Source: Defluviitaleaceae bacterium (GTDB lineage: Bacteria > Bacillota > Clostridia > Lachnospirales > WQUN01). From it: a DNA stretch of 7,570 nucleotides. Under the pieces are notes generated by a model. It did not search any database. It was not told the origin of the DNA and worked only from the letters and a program-made list of their open reading frames with translations. The translations under genes were made by a program, and so were the position numbers. Positions 1 to 4,689 of the stretch are shown piece by piece. The first letter of the stretch is position 1; each line of letters begins with the position of its first letter. The stretch covers positions 1 to 7,570 of the forward strand of contig WRHA01000326.1 in the NCBI GenBank assembly GCA_009783395.1, in the 5' to 3' direction.

Positions 1-1082
1 TGGAAATTTTGGCGCACATTCATTGCAATTGAATAAAGACCCGCGTGGGGGACGTAAACTTCCCACTCTATCCATGCGCCCGGTTCGCTCCAAGAACCGC
101 CGCCTATATGATTTACTCTAATGTATCTCGCGCTGTAGGGATAAACACCGGGACCGCCGGTGTCCGACCCGGGTGCAAGCATCGGGGATGACTTTCGAAC
201 CGCGTCCTGACCCTCAACACGAATCGGCGCGACTTGCGAAACGCTCGGGCTCGACAAATTACCCCTCGCGGCGGCAACCTGACTGTACGACAAAACCTCC
301 GGGACTTGATGTATACGAAGCTGACGAATCATCATGGGTTCGCGAAGGGAAACAAAAGATATTCTGTTGTAGCCGGCATTCAAATGAAACAAAAGCGGCT
401 CGTTGTATGTACCCATGGAATCGCGGATTATTGCCTCGTACCATCTGTGTTGCTCAACTTGCGGAGGGCGCATGTCGTTACCCTGAATGTCCTGTTGGAT
501 TGTTTCGTGCATGTTTATCCACGTGCGGCGCAACTCAACGGGATTGGCTTCGAAGAACGGCAGCTCACCGTTAATAAAAATCGCGCGCTGGATATCGGAG
601 CTTCTGCCGGGATAGGAGTAAAACAACACGGAAAGATTGTACAGCCCGGCTTCGGCAATATAGACATCCCACTCAATTACGCCTTGCTCGCCCGTCCAAA
701 CAGACGTGCCGGGCATATCGCGCCAGTTTTCCTCGTGACGTTGTTCCATTCCTTCAATATATACATAGTCTGTTGCGTCGATAACAATATCTTCGGCAAG
801 AGCGGGACGCACTTGACCCAAATTACGAAAAACGTCTTCAAAGAACGCGCTGTAATCTTCTGCACGCTCGGGACGCGTCATGCCGAGTGCGTCGATTAAA
901 TAGTCGGTAAAATGATAGCGCGCACCAAATGCCGCCAAATCATCTTCAAACTCTCTAAGCACAGAGACAGTGTCCGGTTCTTCCGCCGCCGTCGGGATTG
1001 TAAAAATCGAGAAATAGCCACTGACCAATACAGCCGCCAGCAACCAGCACATTATTTTTCTTACGGGCACTTGAATCTTCAT
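1..1082 (-). CDS. Secreted large solute-binding-type protein, N-terminal part (3' end outside window)
   Basis: The frame is open from the ATG at 1082 to the left edge (360 codons), so the C-terminus is missing. Residues 1-33 form a signal peptide: basic start (K2, R8, K9), a hydrophobic core at about 10-29, and a likely cleavage after Thr-Ala-Ala (31-33). C12 is not in a lipobox, so I do not call a lipoprotein. Two related beta-sandwich-like modules follow. Module 1 (about 90-250) has GVIEWDVYIAEAGLYN (134-149), PGRSSDIQR (158-166), FINGELPF and QQDIQGNDMRP. Module 2 starts near 284 with RKSSPM (296-301), GGGSW and AWIEWEVYVPHAGLYS (336-351). I recognise this arrangement from the N-terminal half of very large family 1 extracellular solute-binding proteins of Paenibacillus and Clostridia. 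The binding domain would then lie beyond the window. That last step is inference. The run of six G eight bases before the ATG (1092-1097) is a modest ribosome binding site. It probably works with the neighbouring cellulase in beta-glucan or oligosaccharide use. Confidence 0.8.
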   Translation of the reverse strand, partial: MKIQVPVRKIMCWLLAAVLVSGYFSIFTIPTAAEEPDTVSVLREFEDDLAAFGARYHFTDYLIDALGMTRPERAEDYSAFFEDVFRNLGQVRPALAEDIVIDATDYVYIEGMEQRHEENWRDMPGTSVWTGEQGVIEWDVYIAEAGLYNLSVLFYSYPGRSSDIQRAIFINGELPFFEANPVELRRTWINMHETIQQDIQGNDMRPPQVEQHRWYEAIIRDSMGTYNEPLLFHLNAGYNRISFVSLREPMMIRQLRIHQVPEVLSYSQVAAARGNLSSPSVSQVAPIRVEGQDAVRKSSPMLAPGSDTGGPGVYPYSARYIRVNHIGGGSWSEPGAWIEWEVYVPHAGLYSIAMNVRQNF

Positions 1083-1122
1083 ATGTCGATGCCCCCCATG
1101 GACTAAAGATATATTTTTTGTA

Positions 1123-1151
1123 ATTATATTGTAATGAAGATGCAATGTCAA
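1123..1151 (-). promoter_or_regulatory. Sigma-A promoter for the solute-binding-type gene
   Basis: On the minus strand the -35 box is a perfect TTGACA (1146-1151) and the -10 box a perfect TATAAT (1123-1128), separated by exactly 17 bases. Transcription should start near 1116, giving a leader of about 35 bases before the ATG at 1082. It lies downstream of the cellulase stop, so the solute-binding gene can be transcribed independently. Confidence 0.85.
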
Positions 1152-1160
1152 ATGTTTTTT

Positions 1161-1208
1161 ATACAAATCCCCAAAGGGGGGAGGGGGAAACGCAATTGAT
1201 CTTTGTAT
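1161..1208 (-). terminator. Possible weak terminator after the cellulase gene
   Basis: ATACAAA (1161-1167) and TTTGTAT (1202-1208) are perfect inverted arms enclosing a C/G-tract region in which CCCC (1169-1172) can pair with GGGG across an AAA loop. It begins five bases after the cellulase stop codon. On the minus strand it is followed by ATAAAAAAC rather than a U-run, so it is not a classical intrinsic terminator. It may act only weakly or be incidental. Confidence 0.25.
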
Positions 1209-1212
1209 GAAG

Positions 1213-2241
1213 TTACAAGAATGCTTTTACAATTTTTTCAAAGCCCCATTCGTTTGTGTGACGATTTAACAAACCGAAAACCTCTGTCTTTTCCGAGCCG
1301 TCCAAATAGCCATTATCCCACCATGCGCAGGGAACGCCGTATTTTCGCGCAACTTTTGCGTAATACGTCGCCCATTTTGCACGATCGTCTTCATTGTCAT
1401 ATTTTTTTCGCGCACCGCATTCGCCCATGATTACAGGGATTTTTTTAGACAAGAAATGCTTATCAATCCGCGCAAAAAGCTCGTCGATTTCCCGCTCAAG
1501 CTCCGCCGACCAAGTATTTTTCGAGTGATCGTCGCCCAGGGCGAAATCGTAGGGGATATATGCGTGTACGGATACGATTGTGTTTTTGTCATCCGGCGTC
1601 GGCAGTTTAAAGTCTGCCATTGCGACTTCGTGGGCACTTGCGGCATATGCAGGGACAAGGATTTTGCGCGTCATATTTTGCGGAAACTTTGTGCCGGTCG
1701 CACGGATTGCGTCAACTGCGTCCTGATTTAATTGCATAACAACGCGACGACCTTCCTCGTCGCCGCCGGTCCATTCCACGGGTGTTTCGGTTTTTCGCGG
1801 CTCATTCATTGTTTCAAAGATGAGCTTTTCGTCGTACCCCCCAAAGAATTGCGCAATTTGCGTCCAAACCTTGTTCATTTGAATTTTTGCGGCGGGATAT
1901 TGTTCGTCACTTGGAAAATGCCAGTCTTCGTGGTGCAAATTCAGAATCACGTGCATGTCCAAATTTATCCCGTAATCCACGACTTCTTTAACACGCGAAA
2001 AAAACGCTTCATTAATAATATACTCCGGCGCGCCACCCATTTGCTTGCACCAACTAACCGGCACACGAAAAAAATCAAATCCGGCGTTTTTTACGGCTTC
2101 AATCATCTCGGGCGTTGTTATCGGGTTGCCCCATGCGGTCTCCTGACCGGCGGGCGAATCATCATTTCGCGGATGGGCATCGAGAGTGTTACCCAAATTC
2201 CATCCCGTTCCAAGCCTGCTTACATATTCCCATGCTGTCAT
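1213..2241 (-). CDS. GH5 endo-beta-glucanase (cellulase, GH5_4-like), no signal peptide
   Basis: This is a glycoside hydrolase family 5 retaining enzyme that cleaves internal beta-1,4-glucan or xyloglucan bonds. From the ATG at 2241 it has 342 residues, essentially one complete catalytic barrel. Visible motifs are GWNLGNTLDA (13-22), FRVPVSW (58-64), NLHHEDW (101-107), acid/base Glu147 in FETMNEPR (142-149), VSVHAY (223-228), nucleophile Glu274 in IMGECGA (271-277) and WWDNG (307-311). The motif pattern fits subfamily 4, though I cannot confirm this without a tree. The frame extends upstream to an ATG at 2289, but that leader lacks a ribosome binding site and adds no signal peptide. The ATG at 2241 has GGAAGGGGG directly upstream. 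With neither secretion signal nor carbohydrate-binding module, the enzyme is predicted to be cytoplasmic. It would act on imported oligosaccharides, consistent with the solute-binding-type gene just downstream on the same strand. Confidence 0.93.
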   Translation of the reverse strand: MTAWEYVSRLGTGWNLGNTLDAHPRNDDSPAGQETAWGNPITTPEMIEAVKNAGFDFFRVPVSWCKQMGGAPEYIINEAFFSRVKEVVDYGINLDMHVILNLHHEDWHFPSDEQYPAAKIQMNKVWTQIAQFFGGYDEKLIFETMNEPRKTETPVEWTGGDEEGRRVVMQLNQDAVDAIRATGTKFPQNMTRKILVPAYAASAHEVAMADFKLPTPDDKNTIVSVHAYIPYDFALGDDHSKNTWSAELEREIDELFARIDKHFLSKKIPVIMGECGARKKYDNEDDRAKWATYYAKVARKYGVPCAWWDNGYLDGSEKTEVFGLLNRHTNEWGFEKIVKAFL

Positions 2242-2249
2242 TTTTTTAG

Positions 2250-2258
2250 CCCCCTTCC
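2250..2258 (-). promoter_or_regulatory. Ribosome binding site deciding the cellulase start
   Basis: The minus strand reads GGAAGGGGG, then GCTAAAAAA-like AT-rich spacing of eight bases, then the ATG at 2241. The in-frame ATG at 2289 is preceded by the end of a long palindrome and has no purine-rich site, so 2241 is the better start. Confidence 0.7.
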
Positions 2259-2292
2259 GAAAGTAATAGTGCAACAAAAATTCATTCACGTC

Positions 2293-2329
2293 AAATCGGT
2301 GCGGGTAGTGTCACTACCCGCACCGATTT
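2293..2329. repeat. Perfect palindrome, copy 1 of a repeated hairpin
   Basis: Positions 2293-2310 are the exact reverse complement of 2312-2329, giving 18-bp arms around one central T. The outer 16 bases of each arm, AAATCGGTGCGGGTAG and its complement, are identical to those of the hairpin at 6439-6474, while the centres differ (TGTCA here, CTTG there). It sits between two divergent genes, 52 bases upstream of the cellulase start, so it is not at the end of either neighbour. The T-run is short in both directions (TTTT on plus, TTT on minus). It could be an attenuator in the cellulase leader, an operator, a transcription barrier or a dispersed repeat. Confidence 0.9.
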
Positions 2330-2332
2330 TGC

Positions 2333-2358
2333 AAAAATATGCCGCGCAACATATTTTT
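2333..2358. promoter_or_regulatory. AT-rich dyad, candidate operator
   Basis: AAAAATATG (2333-2341) and CATATTTTT (2350-2358) are perfect 9-bp inverted arms around the 8-base spacer CCGCGCAA. It lies three bases from the palindrome at 2293 and 30 bases upstream of the M23 promoter -35 box. Size and symmetry suit a dimeric regulator. No regulator gene is visible in the window, so function is inference. Confidence 0.45.
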
Positions 2359-2388
2359 AACAAAATTTTAAATAATTGTTAAACTTCC

Positions 2389-2417
2389 TTGCAAAAAAAT
2401 TTTTATTATGTTATAAA
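2389..2417 (+). promoter_or_regulatory. Promoter for the M23 peptidase-bactofilin pair
   Basis: TTGCAA (2389-2394) and TATAAA (2412-2417) are separated by 17 bases, each close to the sigma-A consensus. The expected start near 2424 gives a leader of about 28 bases to the ATG at 2452. TTGCAA is itself palindromic, so a weaker divergent promoter towards the cellulase (TTGCAA, 16 bases, TTTAAA on the minus strand) is also possible. Confidence 0.65.
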
Positions 2418-2437
2418 CTTGAAATATCCTGATATCT

Positions 2438-2443
2438 GAGGAG
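2438..2443 (+). promoter_or_regulatory. Ribosome binding site deciding the M23 peptidase start
   Basis: GAGGAG ends eight bases before the ATG at 2452. An in-frame GTG begins at 2443, but it overlaps this ribosome binding site and has none of its own, so ATG 2452 is chosen. Confidence 0.8.
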
Positions 2444-2451
2444 TGCCAAGA

Positions 2452-3645
2452 ATGTTTTTCAGGCGAAACAGGCCCGAGCAACAACGTCCGGCAGTCAAAA
2501 AAGTAAGCAAACTTGTAAATTCGAAATCACATATTCAAAAAAAATACATTTCTCTAATGCTTGTCCCATCGTACAGTACCGGAAAAACCCGCAGTTTGCG
2601 TATTCCGCGGGTTGTTTTATACGGTTTTATTGTCGTGTTTTTTGTGATTTTTGCCGTAGTCAGCGGATTTTATGTGAGAAGCGTGTATTTCCAGCAACGA
2701 GCCAGAAGCTTGGGTTCATACTACCAGGAAACACAAGGTGCTTTCGATGCATTTCGCGAGGAAGCCGAGCAGGTTCAAAGCGACCTCATCGATGCAACGA
2801 CCCAAATGTATGAACAACTTTCGGAAGAACAAACACGTGCGCAAATGGAAATGTATCGCCAAGAGCGACGCCACCAAAACACATTGGAGAACATGTGGGA
2901 TTTAATAGAGGAAATCGAGGATCAAATTCGCGACCTCGAAGAAGATATGCAGGGGATTGTTTCGGGACTTTCCACTCGGGTGATTATCCCGCCGATTGCC
3001 GATTTGATTACAGAAATGGAAGAATCGCACAAAGAGCTTCGCGAATCGCTGATGCCGCAGGTTCTCGGTGTCGCATATGATCCTCCCGCTGTCGGATTTT
3101 TGAGCCACAATTTTACGACCCTTCCGTCATTTTCGGAAGATGAGCTTTTGGGCCGGCTGTCCTATATAAAAACCGAGGTTGAAATCCAACGGATTCTTTT
3201 GGATGACTTGGAAGTATATAATGAAGCAATCGCACCGTATTTATTAAATTATCCGACGCTTTGGCCGGTCGCGGGACATATTTCATCGGGATTCGGATGG
3301 CGCAGAAATCCCTTTGGCGGCAGCGGCCGAGAACACCATAACGGAGTCGATATCCCCGCACGCAAAGGCACACCGATTCGTGCGGCAGGCGGCGGCACAG
3401 TAGTTTTCGCGGGATGGCGCGCAGGTTTTGGAAATACCATCGTAATCGATCACGGCAACGGCTTAAAAACAAAATACGCGCACAACACAAGCAACGAGGC
3501 ACAAGAAGGCGAGCGCGTTGAGCGTGGTGAAATTATCGCATATGTAGGAAGCACCGGTCGCAGTACCGGCCCGCATCTGCACTACGAAGTTCATCGAAAC
3601 GGATCGGCAATAAACCCCGTTGCATTTCTTTTAGAGCATTTTTGA
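2452..3645 (+). CDS. Membrane-anchored M23 (LytM-type) peptidoglycan endopeptidase
   Basis: This 397-residue zinc metallopeptidase-family protein is expected to cleave peptide cross-links in peptidoglycan outside the membrane. A basic cytoplasmic segment (1-53) contains the KKYISLMLVPSYSTGKTRSLR stretch (30-50) typical of Firmicutes M23 proteins. A single transmembrane helix follows at about 54-75, then a charged, Gln/Glu-rich coiled coil at about 80-175. The C-terminal LytM domain runs from about 270 to the end. All active-site residues are present: zinc ligands His296 and Asp300 in HNGVD, His377 in HLHYEVH (with His375), and His344 in KYAHN. It should therefore be active rather than a degenerate EnvC/NlpD-like activator. 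The bactofilin gene starts 25 bases downstream, so the two are probably one transcript. Pairing of M23 peptidases with bactofilins is known in cell-shape control, for example CcmA with Csd proteins in Helicobacter. The exact bond cleaved cannot be read from the sequence. Confidence 0.92.
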   Translation: MFFRRNRPEQQRPAVKKVSKLVNSKSHIQKKYISLMLVPSYSTGKTRSLRIPRVVLYGFIVVFFVIFAVVSGFYVRSVYFQQRARSLGSYYQETQGAFDAFREEAEQVQSDLIDATTQMYEQLSEEQTRAQMEMYRQERRHQNTLENMWDLIEEIEDQIRDLEEDMQGIVSGLSTRVIIPPIADLITEMEESHKELRESLMPQVLGVAYDPPAVGFLSHNFTTLPSFSEDELLGRLSYIKTEVEIQRILLDDLEVYNEAIAPYLLNYPTLWPVAGHISSGFGWRRNPFGGSGREHHNGVDIPARKGTPIRAAGGGTVVFAGWRAGFGNTIVIDHGNGLKTKYAHNTSNEAQEGERVERGEIIAYVGSTGRSTGPHLHYEVHRNGSAINPVAFLLEHF

Positions 3646-3670
3646 TTTTGTACGAAGGAGACACGTATTT

Positions 3671-4045
3671 ATGAATTCGGATGAGTTCAACAAACCGACA
3701 AGCACGGTAATCGGGAACGGATTTACGATTCACGCCGCTCGCCTGACATGCTCCGAAAACGAGTCCATGCGGGTTGACGGTACAATAATCGGCGACATCG
3801 AAATCGAAGGTTTGGTTAGCGTAAGCGAAACCGGGCGCGTTGACGGAAACATTTCTTCCGGCTCTGCTCGAGTGGCCGGCCAAGTTTTTGGCAATGTCGA
3901 ATGTCGTAACACAATTCACCTCGCCGCTACTGCCGACGTATCGGGAAACGTTATTACATCAACGTTAATCGTCGATGATGGCGCGATTTTTACGGGTCGC
4001 TGCCAAACACATCTATCTGAAACACTGTCGGAAAATTACTCATAA
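3671..4045 (+). CDS. Bactofilin (polymer-forming cytoskeletal protein)
   Basis: The gene encodes 124 residues, usual for a minimal bactofilin. These proteins assemble without nucleotide into filaments of right-handed beta-helix units, usually at the inner membrane face, and position cell-wall enzymes. After a short polar N-terminus (1-12), the region from about 13 to 112 shows repeating short strands with Gly turns. Examples are MRVDGTIIGDIEIEGLVSV (33-51), RVDGNISSGSARVAGQVFGN, ADVSGNV and TLIVDDGAIFTGRC. A short polar tail ends the protein. AAGGAG (3655-3660) lies ten bases before the ATG, slightly long spacing. No separate promoter is visible in the 25-base gap after the M23 gene, so co-transcription is likely. 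The filament probably organises the adjacent peptidase, which is inference from the gene pair. Confidence 0.9.
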   Translation: MNSDEFNKPTSTVIGNGFTIHAARLTCSENESMRVDGTIIGDIEIEGLVSVSETGRVDGNISSGSARVAGQVFGNVECRNTIHLAATADVSGNVITSTLIVDDGAIFTGRCQTHLSETLSENYS

Positions 4046-4085
4046 CGAATAAAATTGTAAAAAACTGTTGCCTTTGGTGACACTT

Positions 4086-4117
4086 GGAAATATTTTATAT
4101 ATAATTGCTATATTTCC
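4086..4117. promoter_or_regulatory. Inverted repeat immediately upstream of the HU promoter
   Basis: GGAAATAT (4086-4093) and ATATTTCC (4110-4117) are perfect 8-bp arms separated by 16 AT-rich bases. The right arm ends exactly where the -35 TTGACA begins. It could bind a regulator of the HU gene or form a hairpin at the end of the bactofilin transcript. It lacks a U-run, so a terminator is less likely. I see no better terminator after the bactofilin gene. Confidence 0.4.
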
Positions 4118-4146
4118 TTGACAAACTCAAGGCAAGCATATATATA
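4118..4146 (+). promoter_or_regulatory. Sigma-A promoter for the HU gene
   Basis: A perfect TTGACA (4118-4123) is followed after 17 bases by TATATA (4141-4146). The expected start near 4153 gives a leader of about 40 bases. A small dyad, CCTTGA (4116-4121) and TCAAGG (4127-4132), overlaps the -35 box and could be an operator, or could be chance. Confidence 0.75.
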
Positions 4147-4193
4147 TACTGGGAGAACGGACAAACCATCCACATATTTTAAGGAGGATTACA

Positions 4194-4472
4194 ATGAACA
4201 AAACGGAACTTATCGCGGCAGTTGCCGGAGCGGCTGATTTGACAAAGAAAGACGCAGAGAAATTTTTATCGGCTTTCGAGGGCGTTGTTACCGATGCATT
4301 GGTAGCGGGCAAAAAAGTACAACTGGTAGGCTTTATGACAATTGACGTAGTCGAGCGCGCAGAGCGCGAAGGCCGCAACCCCCAAACCGGTCAGCCGATG
4401 AGAATTGCCGCTTCCAAAGCTCCCCGCTTCAAAGTTGGCAAAAAACTTCGCGACGCCGTAAACGGCAAGTAA
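4194..4472 (+). CDS. hup: Histone-like DNA-binding protein HU
   Basis: This 92-residue, standard-length HU-family protein forms dimers that bend and compact chromosomal DNA. The N-terminal helical dimerisation part (MNKTELIAAVAGAADLTKKD) is followed by the family signature from Gly46-Phe47 to Thr65, including GRNPQTG (60-66). Pro63 there is the residue at the tip of the DNA-embracing beta-arm that wedges into the minor groove. The C-terminal stretch APRFKVGKKLRDAV is typical. AAGGAGG (4181-4187) is six bases before the ATG, an ideal ribosome binding site consistent with high expression. It has its own promoter at 4118 and terminator at 4504, so it is a single-gene unit. HU and IHF cannot always be separated by sequence alone, but a homodimeric HU is normal for Firmicutes. 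Confidence 0.96.
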   Translation: MNKTELIAAVAGAADLTKKDAEKFLSAFEGVVTDALVAGKKVQLVGFMTIDVVERAEREGRNPQTGQPMRIAASKAPRFKVGKKLRDAVNGK

Positions 4473-4503
4473 TCAATCGCAAATTCTTATAATGCAAATT
4501 TCG

Positions 4504-4534
4504 CCCTGTTCGGTTTACGAGCAGGGTTATTTTT
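4504..4534 (+). terminator. Intrinsic terminator of the HU gene
   Basis: CCCTGTTCG (4504-4512) pairs with CGAGCAGGG (4518-4526) over nine base pairs, one of them G-U, around the loop GTTTA. TTATTTTT (4527-4534) follows. It lies 32 bases after the HU stop. Confidence 0.9.
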
Positions 4535-4558
4535 GTTAAACTTTGCGAAAATAAATAG

Positions 4559-4668
4559 GGCGACCTCTAAAAACCCTAAATTCGCATATGTCGCTTCTCA
4601 GAAAATGGCCAAAAGCCGCCATTTTCTTGCGATGCAACACAGCTCATTAAGGGTTTTTGGAGGTCGCC
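4559..4668. mobile_element. MITE-like palindromic element with terminal inverted repeats and 4-bp flanking duplication
   Basis: The left end GGCGACCTCTAAAAACCCT (4559-4577) is the reverse complement of 4650-4668 except for one G-T pair at 4568/4659. ATAG directly flanks both ends (4555-4558 and 4669-4672), as expected for a target-site duplication. A second inverted pair, AGAAAATGGC (4600-4609) and GCCATTTTCT (4618-4627), shares exactly the same centre of symmetry. GCAT/ATGC and TCGC/GCGA pairs lie between them. The whole 110 bp can therefore fold into one long hairpin. It encodes no protein. It sits between the HU terminator and the ilvD ribosome binding site, ending nine bases before the AAGGTGG at 4677, so it forms much of the ilvD upstream region. 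The alternative is a native structured leader of ilvD, but the flanking repeat favours insertion. I cannot assign a parent insertion-sequence family. Confidence 0.68.
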
Positions 4669-4689
4669 ATAGAAAAAAGGTGGAAATCT

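Noticed and set aside
234..899. Long open frame on the plus strand (221 codons)
   Set aside because: It is antisense to the solute-binding-type gene, whose translation shows clear family motifs and a signal peptide; this frame has no recognisable domain and no ribosome binding site.
2242..2289. Longer cellulase start at ATG 2289
   Set aside because: The extra 16 residues are not a signal peptide, there is no ribosome binding site upstream, and a strong site precedes ATG 2241.
2293..2329. Calling the divergent-region palindrome a transcription terminator
   Set aside because: No gene ends there on either strand and the U-runs are short, so it is listed as a repeat with unknown role.
1732..2382. 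Open frame on the plus strand (216 codons)
   Set aside because: It lies opposite the GH5 gene, gives a basic, low-conservation-looking product and runs through the palindromes; a shadow frame.
4488..4493. Perfect TATAAT after the HU gene as an ilvD promoter
   Set aside because: No acceptable -35 box lies 16-18 bases upstream, and the HU terminator follows immediately at 4504.
4559..4668. T-box, leucine leader or other known amino-acid riboswitch before ilvD
   Set aside because: There is no T-box-type conserved bulge, no Leu/Val/Ile-rich leader peptide and no terminator U-run; the symmetry and flanking ATAG fit an inserted palindrome better.
4657..4689. Longer ilvD start at TTG 4657
   Set aside because: It lies inside the right terminal inverted repeat of the MITE-like element; ATG 4690 has a good ribosome binding site.
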